A program made the position numbers and the translations under genes. This document shows, piece after piece, positions 1 through 7,282 of a DNA stretch of 64,000 nt (its first letter is position 1; every line of letters starts with the position of its first letter). Under the pieces are notes generated by a model. The model was not told where the DNA came from. It ran no database searches and saw only the letters and a list, made by a program, of their open reading frames with translations. Source of the DNA: Klebsiella variicola (GTDB lineage Bacteria > Pseudomonadota > Gammaproteobacteria > Enterobacterales > Enterobacteriaceae); the NCBI RefSeq assembly GCF_000828055.2, contig NZ_CP010523.2, positions 3,596,001-3,660,000 on the forward strand, read 5' to 3'.

Positions 1-935
1 TGCCAGCTTTTCACGAGCAGCGCCTGACGAGCTGCGCTATCGCTTTCCAGTTTGCTGATGGTGGGGACTTTTTTGCTGCCCTGCTGAATAATATGTAGCG
101 CCAGCGAGTGGAAGGTACGCGCGGTGATATCGTCGGATGCAAGACGCTCGCGGATCCGCGCATCCATCTCTTGCGCCGCCTGGCGGCCGAATGCCAGTAA
201 CAAAATTTGCTCTGCTGCCGCTTCTCCCCGCGCCAGCAGCCAGCCTGCCCGCGCCACCAGCACCGAGGTTTTGCCGCTGCCCGCGCCCGCCAGCACCAGC
301 AGGGAACGCTCGCCGTTCACCACCGCCCGTGCCTGTGAGGCATTAAGAGGGGACGACTCAACGCCGTCAAAAAAGCCGCGATACTGCTCAAGCATCGCCT
401 CGGTGAAGGCCTGGTTATGGGCCAGGCGTGTCGCTTCAATATCCCCTAACCAGCGCTGACACTCCCGCCACAGCTCCCGACAGTTGTCAAAGGCCTCAAG
501 CCGGCTGGAGGGCATCGGCAAACCAGTCAACGCCTGGCGAATGTTATCCTGCACATCCGCCACCTGCTGACGCGTCAACCATTTGCCTTCCGCACGGGTG
601 CGCTCGATCGTCGCCAGCTGCCGCTTCAGTACGCCAGCGGCGATGTCGCTCATTTCCGCGCTCCACTGCTCCCAGAGCGTTTGTAAATGGTGATAGAAGC
701 GCTGCGTTTCGCTCCACTCGGTACCGTGCAAACGCACGACTTTGCTGTCAGGCAACACAAACTCCAGTTCGCCCCAGACCAGACCGCGCTTACAATGCAC
801 TGACAATAACTGATTGAAAGGGATAAGATACTCGTGACGGTCGCCGGAAACCTTTACGCCGGCGTTCAGTAACTGCACCCGATCATAAGGGTGCTGAGCC
901 ATGCGTTTGCCCAATGTTGTCGCTTTAAGTTCCAT
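1..935 (-). CDS. helD: DNA helicase IV (N-terminal part; 3' end beyond the window)
   Basis: UvrD/Rep-type superfamily 1 DNA helicase, an ATP-driven 3'-5' unwinding enzyme linked to recombination. The gene runs leftward off the window edge, so only about 311 N-terminal residues are visible. The start is the ATG at 933-935, giving the N-terminus MELKATTLGKR. The first 200 residues are the family-specific N-terminal region. They are followed by the Q-motif-like stretch SSPLNASQARAVVNGE and a Walker A loop GAGSGKT at residues 217-223 (Lys222), then the start of motif Ia. All conserved motifs expected in this portion are intact. It is divergent from yccF. The identification is firm because both the N-terminal sequence and the neighbourhood (helD next to yccFS) match E. 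coli. Confidence 0.95.
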   Translation of the reverse strand, partial: MELKATTLGKRMAQHPYDRVQLLNAGVKVSGDRHEYLIPFNQLLSVHCKRGLVWGELEFVLPDSKVVRLHGTEWSETQRFYHHLQTLWEQWSAEMSDIAAGVLKRQLATIERTRAEGKWLTRQQVADVQDNIRQALTGLPMPSSRLEAFDNCRELWRECQRWLGDIEATRLAHNQAFTEAMLEQYRGFFDGVESSPLNASQARAVVNGERSLLVLAGAGSGKTSVLVARAGWLLARGEAAAEQILLLAFGRQAAQEMDARIRERLASDDITARTFHSLALHIIQQGSKKVPTISKLESDSAARQALLVKSW

Positions 936-1059
936 ATAATGTCGATTTTCAATCAGGGTGGATTGTTTTTCAGTTTAACCGCCCGGGACCAGGTGCTCCA
1001 GCGCAAAAAAACGTTACAATTGTCAGGTCTTATTATCCACAGGGCAAAACCGAGGCTTT
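936..1059. promoter_or_regulatory. Divergent helD / yccF promoter region
   Basis: A 124-base gap between the divergent helD and yccF starts, which must hold promoters for both genes. A short ribosome-binding stretch (GAGG) lies just before the yccF ATG. I cannot assign -35/-10 boxes with confidence. Confidence 0.5.
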
Positions 1060-1506
1060 ATGCGTACCATTCTGAATATTTTGAACTTTATCCTTGGCGG
1101 TTTCGCCACCACTCTAGGCTGGCTGCTCGCCACGCTGGTTAGCATCATTCTGGTCGTCACGCTGCCGCTGACCCGCTCCTGCTGGGAAATCACCCGACTC
1201 TCCTTATTCCCATACGGTAACGAGGCGATTCATGTGGATGAGCTGGAGCCGGGCCGTAAAAATGGCCTCCTCAACGCCGGCGGCACCGTGCTGAATATTC
1301 TGTGGTTCATTTTTTTCGGCTGGTGGTTGTGCCTGATGCATATTTTCAGCGGCATAGCTCAATGTCTGACCATTATTGGCATCCCGGTGGGGATCGCGAA
1401 CTTTAAAATTGCTGCCATTGCCCTTTGGCCGGTAGGGCGTCGGGTCGTCTCTGTGGAAACCGCGCGTGCCGCACGTGAAGCCAATGCGCGTCGTCGCTTT
1501 CAGTAA
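1060..1506 (+). CDS. yccF: YccF family inner-membrane protein
   Basis: A 148-residue membrane protein with two hydrophobic blocks. An N-terminal double segment spans about residues 6-40 (ILNFILGGFATTLGWLLATLVSIILVV). A second block spans about 80-125, including the FFGWWLCLMHIFSGIAQC and TIIGIPVGIANFK motifs that define the family. The function is unknown. It sits 17 bases upstream of yccS on the same strand, so the two are very likely co-transcribed. The ATG at 1060 follows a GAGG ribosome-binding site and gives the usual family length. No truncation or unusual composition is seen. Confidence 0.93.
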   Translation: MRTILNILNFILGGFATTLGWLLATLVSIILVVTLPLTRSCWEITRLSLFPYGNEAIHVDELEPGRKNGLLNAGGTVLNILWFIFFGWWLCLMHIFSGIAQCLTIIGIPVGIANFKIAAIALWPVGRRVVSVETARAAREANARRRFQ

Positions 1507-1523
1507 CCGAACGGAACACGGAC

Positions 1524-3659
1524 ATGATTAGCCCCCTGCTACGCCGCTATACCTGGAACAGTGCCTGGCTTTATAACGTACGGATCTTTATCGCGCTCTG
1601 CGGCACAACGCTGTTTCCCTGGTGGATCGGCGAAGTCAAACTGACCATCCCTCTCACCCTTGGCGTTGTTGCCGCGGCCCTGACCGACCTCGACGACCGG
1701 CTGACCGGTCGTCTGCGCAACCTCGCCATTACCCTGGTCTGTTTTTTTATCGCCTCCGCCTCCGTGGAACTGCTGTTTCCGTGGCCGCCGCTGTTTGCCC
1801 TCGGCCTGACCGTGTCTACCATCGGCTTTATTTTGCTCGGCGGCCTCGGCCAGCGCTATGCCACCATCGCCTTCGGCGCCCTGCTCATCGCCATCTACAC
1901 CATGCTCGGCGTCACACTGTACGATCACTGGTATCTACAGCCGTTGTTCCTGCTGGCGGGGGCCGTGTGGTACAACCTGCTGACGCTGTCCGGGCACCTG
2001 ATTTTTCCGATTCGTCCATTGCAGGACAACCTGGCGCGTAGCTATGAGCAACTGGCTCGCTATCTGGAGCTCAAATCCCGGCTGTTTGATCCTGACCTGG
2101 AGGATGAGAGCCAGGCGCCGCTGTACGATCTGGCCCTCGCCAACGGCCAGCTGGTGGCCACGCTCAATCAAACCAAAGTCTCACTGTTGACCCGGCTGCG
2201 AGGCGACCGGGGTCAGCGCGGCACCCGCCGTACGCTGCAGTACTACTTCGTGGCCCAGGATATTCACGAACGCGCCAGCTCATCGCATATTCAGTACCAG
2301 ACTCTGCGCGATCAATTCCGCTACAGCGACGTGATGTTCCGTTTCCAGCGCATGCTCTCGATGCAGGCCCAGGCCTGCCAGAAGCTCTCGCGGGCGATTT
2401 TACTGCGCGAACCCTACCAACATGACGCCCATTTTGAACGCGCGTTTATGCATCTCGACGCGGCGCTTGACCGTGTGCGCGCCAGCGGCGCGTCTGACGA
2501 GCAGATCAATGCCCTTGGGTTTTTACTCAATAACCTGCGCGCTATCGATGCGCAGCTGGCCACGATTGAATCGGTGCAAACGACCGCGCCTGCCGGGAGC
2601 AACACCGAGACGCTGTTGGCCGACGACAGACTCGGCGGGCTGAACGACATCTGGCTGCGTCTGCGGCGCAACATGTCGCCGGAGTCCGCTCTCTTTCGCC
2701 ACGCGGTACGTATGTCGCTGGTGCTCTGCGCCGGCTATGCCTTTATCCAGTTTACCGGGCTCCAGCATGGCTACTGGATCCTGCTGACCAGCCTGTTTGT
2801 CTGTCAGCCGAACTATAACGCCACCCGCCACCGACTGGCGCTGAGGATCATCGGCACGCTGGTGGGGGTGGCGATCGGCCTGCCCGTCCTGCTGCTGGTG
2901 CCTTCGATTGAAGGGCAACTGGTGTTGATCGTGCTCACCGGCGTGCTGTTCTTTGCCTTTCGTAACGTGCAGTACGCCCATGCTACCATGTTTATTACGC
3001 TGCTGGTGCTGCTGTGCTTTAACCTGCTTGGCGAAGGTTTTGAGGTCGCGCTACCGCGCATTATTGATACCCTGATCGGCTGCGCCATCGCCTGGGCGGC
3101 GGTCAGCTTCATCTGGCCGGACTGGAAATTTCGCAATCTGCCGCGCGTCCTGGACCGGGCGATGAACGCAAACTGCCGTTATCTGGATGCCATTCTGGAG
3201 CAGTATCACCAGGGCCGCGACAACCGTCTGGCCTATCGTGTCGCCCGCCGTGATGCCTACAACCGTGATGCCGAACTGGCCTCCGTGGTCTCGAATTTGT
3301 CGACTGAACCGCGCGCGGATGGCGCCCAGCGCGAGACCGCTTTTCGCTTGCTGTGTCTCAACCATACCTTCACCAGCTACATCTCCGCTCTCGGTGCGCA
3401 TCGGGAAAAACTGTCCACCCCCGATATTCTTGCCCTGCTGGATGATGCTGTTTGTTATGTTGATGACGCCCTGCACCATACCCCCGCCGATGAACATCGG
3501 GTGCAGAAGTCTTTGACCAGCCTGCAAAGCCGGATCCAGCATCTGGAACCGCGCGCGGACAGTAAAGAGCCGCTGGTATTACAGCAGATTGGCTTGTTGC
3601 TCGCGCTGCTGCCTGAAATTTGCCGCCTGCAACAACGCGTTCACGCTCAGACAGAATAA
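1524..3659 (+). CDS. yccS: YccS family FUSC-type inner-membrane transporter-like protein
   Basis: A 711-residue integral membrane protein of the FUSC/aromatic-acid-exporter-like superfamily (YccS/YhfK type). Two hydrophobic bundles are visible: an N-terminal one at about residues 15-155, and a second at about 395-520 (RMSLVLCAGYAFIQFTGLQHGYWILLTSLFVCQPNY, the typical FUSC signature). A long soluble segment separates them, and a soluble helical C-terminal domain follows. The substrate is unknown; by family it may export small organic compounds. It probably forms an operon with yccF. It converges on sxy with only 13 bases between the stop codons, leaving no room for an obvious separate terminator. 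Confidence 0.93.
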   Translation: MISPLLRRYTWNSAWLYNVRIFIALCGTTLFPWWIGEVKLTIPLTLGVVAAALTDLDDRLTGRLRNLAITLVCFFIASASVELLFPWPPLFALGLTVSTIGFILLGGLGQRYATIAFGALLIAIYTMLGVTLYDHWYLQPLFLLAGAVWYNLLTLSGHLIFPIRPLQDNLARSYEQLARYLELKSRLFDPDLEDESQAPLYDLALANGQLVATLNQTKVSLLTRLRGDRGQRGTRRTLQYYFVAQDIHERASSSHIQYQTLRDQFRYSDVMFRFQRMLSMQAQACQKLSRAILLREPYQHDAHFERAFMHLDAALDRVRASGASDEQINALGFLLNNLRAIDAQLATIESVQTTAPAGSNTETLLADDRLGGLNDIWLRLRRNMSPESALFRHAVRMSLVLCAGYAFIQFTGLQHGYWILLTSLFVCQPNYNATRHRLALRIIGTLVGVAIGLPVLLLVPSIEGQLVLIVLTGVLFFAFRNVQYAHATMFITLLVLLCFNLLGEGFEVALPRIIDTLIGCAIAWAAVSFIWPDWKFRNLPRVLDRAMNANCRYLDAILEQYHQGRDNRLAYRVARRDAYNRDAELASVVSNLSTEPRADGAQRETAFRLLCLNHTFTSYISALGAHREKLSTPDILALLDDAVCYVDDALHHTPADEHRVQKSLTSLQSRIQHLEPRADSKEPLVLQQIGLLLALLPEICRLQQRVHAQTE

Positions 3660-3672
3660 CGGCGGCTGTCCG

Positions 3673-4269
3673 CTAGCGGGCTCCAGCCCATTCGAGCAGC
3701 TCCTGACGCCGCAGCGTCGGGAGCGCGGCGGCGTGAACGCCGACAATCGCCCCCTCCAGCGCCAGCAAGACGTTGAGCGACAGAGAGGCGTTGTTTTCTC
3801 GTAGCCGTTGCCAGGCCTGCTGAGCGCCTACCTCCCGAAGCGTCCTGACATCCGGTATGCCCGCGTGGATCAGCTGCAATTCCATATGAAAGCTGATATT
3901 GGGTAAATCCTTCAGACGGCCCGACGCCCGTCGGTGGTTCTTTTCACGCTGCGCACTCTGCCACGACAACAGCGACAGCCGAAAAAGCTGAGTCTCATCG
4001 CGCCACAATGCGTCGTCAATTTGATAATACTTCATCGGCACGATGCGCCCATGTCGGCGCAGCGTTAATAAAGGATTGCGATGTTCAACCCGATACGCGG
4101 CGCTCTGCTCGCAGGCCCTCAGGTAAATATCGCCCTCTGCCACCATCGCAAACACCGTATCATCAATGGCCAGGCTATAGCCGCCAAAAAGCGGACGAGA
4201 ATGTAACTGACCCAGCGGCGAGACGCAGGCCTGAAATTGCGGGAACCGCGGACATACTAGTTTTCTCAT
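3673..4269 (-). CDS. sxy: Competence regulator Sxy/TfoX
   Basis: Sxy works with CRP to turn on competence (CRP-S) promoters. The protein is 198 residues with the TfoX N-terminal domain (PLFGGYSLAIDDTVFAMVAEGDIYLRACE, about residues 26-54) and the C-terminal helical domain (RLKDLPNISFH...GIPDVRTLREVGAQQAWQRLR...LLALEGAIVGVH). I chose the ATG at 4267-4269 because AAAGGA sits at normal spacing before it; an upstream in-frame ATG would add only seven residues. The N-terminal 20 residues look unlike E. coli Sxy as I recall it, but the body is clearly homologous. It is convergent with yccS and divergent from sulA. Confidence 0.92.
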   Translation of the reverse strand: MRKLVCPRFPQFQACVSPLGQLHSRPLFGGYSLAIDDTVFAMVAEGDIYLRACEQSAAYRVEHRNPLLTLRRHGRIVPMKYYQIDDALWRDETQLFRLSLLSWQSAQREKNHRRASGRLKDLPNISFHMELQLIHAGIPDVRTLREVGAQQAWQRLRENNASLSLNVLLALEGAIVGVHAAALPTLRRQELLEWAGAR

Positions 4270-4619
4270 GATCATTCCTTTGTTAATCATGTAATTAAAC
4301 TTAAGTTGTTAACGGATCCGCTAAGAGAAAACATAAGGGACTTCCCGAACAGCAGCAAGATGATTTTCGCCGACTTTTCCACCAGAATGCGGTTTTGCGA
4401 GACGCTTTCAGAAAATCACTGACGTTGCTGCAATCAACAGGGTGGAAAGAAATCATTAGCCGGCATTAAGGATATCGTTGAGGAGAGGTGCGCATCGCTA
4501 TAAATCAGACGCGGCGGGAAATGATTAAATTTCAGCCAGCAAAATGGCAAATTGCGGTTGATCTTTTCCCCAGGTAGATATACTGTATATGCATACAGTA
4601 ACTACAGGCGGGATAGACT
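4270..4619. promoter_or_regulatory. sxy-sulA divergent intergenic region (350 bases)
   Basis: A gene-free stretch between the divergent sxy and sulA. The right end holds the sulA promoter with its LexA box (listed separately). The left part must hold the sxy promoter and leader. TTTTGCGA at 4393-4400 is a perfect left half of a CRP-S site, but the right half is poor, so it is only a candidate for Sxy/CRP autoregulation. No ORF of interest is present. Confidence 0.6.
4558..4600 (+). promoter_or_regulatory. sulA promoter with LexA operator
   Basis: The SOS operator at 4581-4600 has the form CTG-N10-CAG (TACTGTATATGCATACAGTA), close to the perfect LexA consensus. A -35-like TTGATC at 4558-4563 is followed, after 17 bases, by a -10-like TACTGT at 4581-4586 that lies inside the operator. 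LexA should therefore block polymerase directly, as at E. coli sulA. The sulA ATG is 20 bases downstream of the box. Confidence 0.93.
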
Positions 4620-5129
4620 ATGTTTACTTCAGCTCACGCAAATCGTTCAGCACAGGCTTCTGCTTCTGCAGGCCACTACGCTCATCGTTCTGGCGAACAG
4701 ACCGCCAATGGGCTGATCAGTGAAATTGTCTATCGTGAAGATCAACCCATGATGACACAGTTACTGCTGCTACCTTTATTACAGCAGCTGGGTCAACAGT
4801 CTCGCTGGCAGCTGTGGCTCACGCCGCAACAAAAGCTTAGCCGTGAGTGGGTCCAGTCTGCCGGTCTGCCGCTGTCTAAAGTCATGCAAATTAGCCAGCT
4901 GTCACCCTGCCATACCGTAGACTCAATGATCCGCGCGCTGCGCACCGGTAATTATAGTGTGGTTATCTGCTGGCTAACGGAGGAGCTAACCGCGGAAGAG
5001 CATGAGCGTCTGGTCAATGCCGCCCAGGAAGGTTGCGCGATGGGATTCATCATGCGCCCGGTGAGAAATCAAGGCACGCTCGGCAGACAACTCAGCGGGC
5101 TAAAAATTCACTCAAATTTGTATCATTGA
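4620..5129 (+). CDS. sulA: SOS cell-division inhibitor SulA
   Basis: SulA binds FtsZ and stops septation during the SOS response until Lon degrades it. The protein is 169 residues, the usual length. It has a poorly conserved N-terminal 35 residues and a conserved core ([42 protein letters not shown], about 48-89). The C-terminus ends [11 protein letters not shown]-terminal residues ending in His are the known Lon-recognition signal of this family. It is controlled by the LexA box 20 bases upstream. Location next to ompA is as in E. coli. It is a single intact gene. Confidence 0.96.
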   Translation: MFTSAHANRSAQASASAGHYAHRSGEQTANGLISEIVYREDQPMMTQLLLLPLLQQLGQQSRWQLWLTPQQKLSREWVQSAGLPLSKVMQISQLSPCHTVDSMIRALRTGNYSVVICWLTEELTAEEHERLVNAAQEGCAMGFIMRPVRNQGTLGRQLSGLKIHSNLYH

Positions 5130-5348
5130 GTGAAATTAGGATTATTCCTGGAATTTTTTTTACCGATGGTAAAGACACAGCGTTTTTCAGGGACTTTTTC
5201 GCGCAATGCCTGTCACACGGGGATTTCTGCCTTTTTTCTGCGTACGAAAATCAACCATATTTGTTAAATATTGTGTACACAACCCTTTTTTTTCATATGC
5301 CTGACAGAGTTCACACTTGTAAGTTTCGAACTAAGTTGTAGACTTTAC
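5130..5348. other. sulA-ompA intergenic region, upstream part
   Basis: AT-rich sequence between sulA and the ompA leader (the whole gap to the ompA start is 352 bases). A short imperfect hairpin ending in eight T residues just after the sulA stop (about 5136-5162) may end sulA transcription, but the stem is weak. The remainder should contain the ompA promoter and activator sites. I can identify no gene in it. Confidence 0.45.
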
Positions 5349-5481
5349 ATCGCCAGGGGTGATCGGCTTACGCTGCATGTATCAGCATAGTTAACAACAA
5401 GTCACGCCCCGGGTGAAGGATTTAACCGTGAGGTCTTTTGTAACTTCATGGCGAATTTTGGATGATAATGAGGCGCAAAAA
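5349..5481 (+). promoter_or_regulatory. ompA 5' untranslated leader (stability leader and MicA target)
   Basis: The stretch before the ompA ATG closely follows the E. coli ompA leader as I recall it: GCCAGGGGTG at its start, GTGAAGGATTTAACCGTG in the middle, and GAGGCGCAAAAAATG at the start codon. In E. coli the leader is about 133 nt and stabilises the mRNA. GATGATAAT just before GAGG corresponds to the MicA small-RNA pairing site, with one C-to-T change that still allows wobble pairing. The transcription start is inferred from this similarity. Confidence 0.7.
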
Positions 5482-6534
5482 ATGAAAAAGACAGCTATCG
5501 CGATTGCAGTGGCACTGGCTGGCTTCGCTACCGTAGCGCAGGCCGCTCCGAAAGATAACACCTGGTATGCAGGTGGTAAACTGGGTTGGTCCCAGTTCCA
5601 TGACACTGGCTGGTACAACAGCTCTCTGAACAACAATGGTCCAACCCACGAAAGCCAGCTGGGCGCTGGTGCGTTCGGTGGTTACCAGGTTAACCCGTAC
5701 CTCGGTTTCGAAATGGGTTACGACTGGCTGGGCCGTATGCCGTATAAAGGCGACCAGGTTAATGGCGCATTCAAAGCTCAGGGCGTTCAGCTGACCGCTA
5801 AACTGGGTTACCCGATCACTGACGATCTGGACATCTACACCCGTCTGGGCGGCATGGTATGGCGCGCAGACTCCAGCAACAGCATCGCTGGCGACAACCA
5901 CGACACTGGCGTATCTCCGGTATTTGCTGGCGGCGTAGAGTGGGCTGTGACTCGTGACATCGCTACCCGTCTGGAATACCAGTGGGTTAACAACATCGGC
6001 GACGCGGGCACCGTTGGCGTTCGTCCGGACAACGGCATGCTGAGCGTGGGTGTTTCCTACCGTTTCGGTCAGGAAGATGCTGCACCGGTTGTAGCTCCGG
6101 CTCCGGCTCCGGCTCCGGAAGTGACTACCAAGCACTTCACCCTGAAGTCTGACGTTCTGTTCAACTTCAACAAAGCAACCCTGAAACCGGAAGGTCAGCA
6201 GGCTCTGGATCAGCTGTACACCCAGCTGAGCAACATGGATCCGAAAGACGGTTCTGCAGTTGTTATGGGCTTCACCGACCGTATCGGTTCCGAAGCTTAC
6301 AACCAGCAGCTGTCTGAGAAACGTGCTCAGTCCGTTGTTGACTACCTGGTTGCTAAAGGCATCCCGGCTGGCAAAATCTCCGCACGCGGTATGGGTAAAT
6401 CCAACCCGGTTACTGGCAACACCTGTGACAACGTGAAAGCTCGCGCTGCACTGATCGACTGCCTGGCCCCGGATCGTCGTGTAGAGATCGAAGTTAAAGG
6501 CTACAAAGAAGTTGTAACTCAGCCAGCGGCTTAA
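5482..6534 (+). CDS. ompA: Outer membrane protein A
   Basis: Major outer-membrane protein of 350 residues. It has a signal peptide (residues 1-21, [21 protein letters not shown]), an eight-stranded barrel (about 22-195), a Pro-Ala hinge (APAPAPAPE) and a periplasmic OmpA-like peptidoglycan-binding domain ([22 protein letters not shown] to the end). That domain has the NTCDNV...LIDCL cysteine pair and conserved peptidoglycan-contact residues in FTDRIGS and RRVEIEV. The ATG at 5482 follows GAGG and precedes a perfect signal sequence. The surface loops ([32 protein letters not shown]) differ from the K. pneumoniae OmpA I remember, while the framework is nearly identical. Codon use is strongly biased, as for a very highly expressed gene. 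Confidence 0.98.
   Translation: MKKTAIAIAVALAGFATVAQAAPKDNTWYAGGKLGWSQFHDTGWYNSSLNNNGPTHESQLGAGAFGGYQVNPYLGFEMGYDWLGRMPYKGDQVNGAFKAQGVQLTAKLGYPITDDLDIYTRLGGMVWRADSSNSIAGDNHDTGVSPVFAGGVEWAVTRDIATRLEYQWVNNIGDAGTVGVRPDNGMLSVGVSYRFGQEDAAPVVAPAPAPAPEVTTKHFTLKSDVLFNFNKATLKPEGQQALDQLYTQLSNMDPKDGSAVVMGFTDRIGSEAYNQQLSEKRAQSVVDYLVAKGIPAGKISARGMGKSNPVTGNTCDNVKARAALIDCLAPDRRVEIEVKGYKEVVTQPAA
6094..6117 (+). repeat. Hexanucleotide tandem repeat in the OmpA hinge
   Basis: Four perfect tandem copies of GCTCCG encode the alternating Ala-Pro hinge between the barrel and the peptidoglycan-binding domain. Copy changes would keep the reading frame and only change the hinge length. Confidence 0.9.
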
Positions 6535-6550
6535 GTTATAACTGATGAAA

Positions 6551-6574
6551 AAACCCGCCTCGGCGGGTTTTTTT
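6551..6574 (+). terminator. ompA rho-independent terminator
   Basis: A nine-base perfect stem (AAACCCGCC / GGCGGGTTT) with a two-base central spacer, followed by T residues, 16 bases after the ompA stop. The A-run on the 5' side makes it potentially bidirectional, so it could also end leftward transcription from matP. Confidence 0.93.
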
Positions 6575-6644
6575 ATGCCTTCTCTCCCGCTTTTGCGGTG
6601 GTGGGCCCCATATCAGAGTAGCCTCTGACAGGCCGCCGTAAAGA

Positions 6645-7097
6645 CTACTCTTTGCCTAACAGTTCCTGCAGATCGTGTTTCAGGCTCGACATTTTGCTGG
6701 CGTACTTCTCTTTATGCTCAGCATCCTCAATCAGCTGCACGATGGTTTCGGACAAGGTTTTACCCCGCCGCTGCGCCAGGCCGGCAAGACGCTGCCAGAC
6801 GACAAACTCCAGATCGATAGACTTCTTACGCGTGTGCTGATGCTCCGCGTTAAAATGCCGTTTTCGTCGCGCGCGGATGGTCTGCTTCATGCGGTTCATC
6901 AGCGCCGGATTCATATGCTGCTCAATCCAGGCATGCACCAGCACAGGTTCATTCTCGAGCGTCAGCAAGTCATCTACCGCAGCTTGCGCAGCGCTGGCCT
7001 CAATGTAGCGGGTAATCAGCTCACCTTCCCGGTGCTTCTTTACCAGATATTTCCATTTCCAGCCGCTTTCAAGATTTTCCAGTTGTTGATATTTCAT
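6645..7097 (-). CDS. matP: Macrodomain Ter protein MatP
   Basis: MatP binds matS sites, organises the terminus macrodomain of the chromosome and links it to the division machinery. The protein is 150 residues, identical in length to E. coli MatP. It has an N-terminal four-helix region ([33 protein letters not shown]), a central ribbon-helix-helix DNA-binding part ([38 protein letters not shown], about 90-127) and a C-terminal coiled coil ([19 protein letters not shown]). It is convergent with ompA and divergent from ycbZ. I saw no good matS site in this window. Confidence 0.97.
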   Translation of the reverse strand: MKYQQLENLESGWKWKYLVKKHREGELITRYIEASAAQAAVDDLLTLENEPVLVHAWIEQHMNPALMNRMKQTIRARRKRHFNAEHQHTRKKSIDLEFVVWQRLAGLAQRRGKTLSETIVQLIEDAEHKEKYASKMSSLKHDLQELLGKE

Positions 7098-7282
7098 TGC
7101 GATCTCAATGTGACCGTGTAACTCATTTCAGGATATCAGTTTTTTCCTGATGTGCTGAATATAAATCATTATTCGTGAGGTGTATGGCCGGGGAATCATC
7201 GGGGTAATCATAATCCTCCGTGTGCTCAGTCGCGGCATCAGGTATAATTGCGCGCTTTACATCTAACTAAAAAACAGCGACT
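7098..7282. promoter_or_regulatory. matP-ycbZ divergent promoter region
   Basis: The gap between divergent matP and ycbZ. A perfect TATAAT at 7243-7248, with transcription expected to start near 7255, fits the ycbZ promoter about 35 bases before its TTG start. No clear -35 box is seen. The matP promoter is not resolved. Confidence 0.55.

Noticed and set aside
5033..5341. 102-residue frame overlapping the sulA end and the sulA-ompA gap
   Set aside because: No ribosome-binding site, AT-rich noncoding composition in its second half, and its first part is an alternate frame of sulA.
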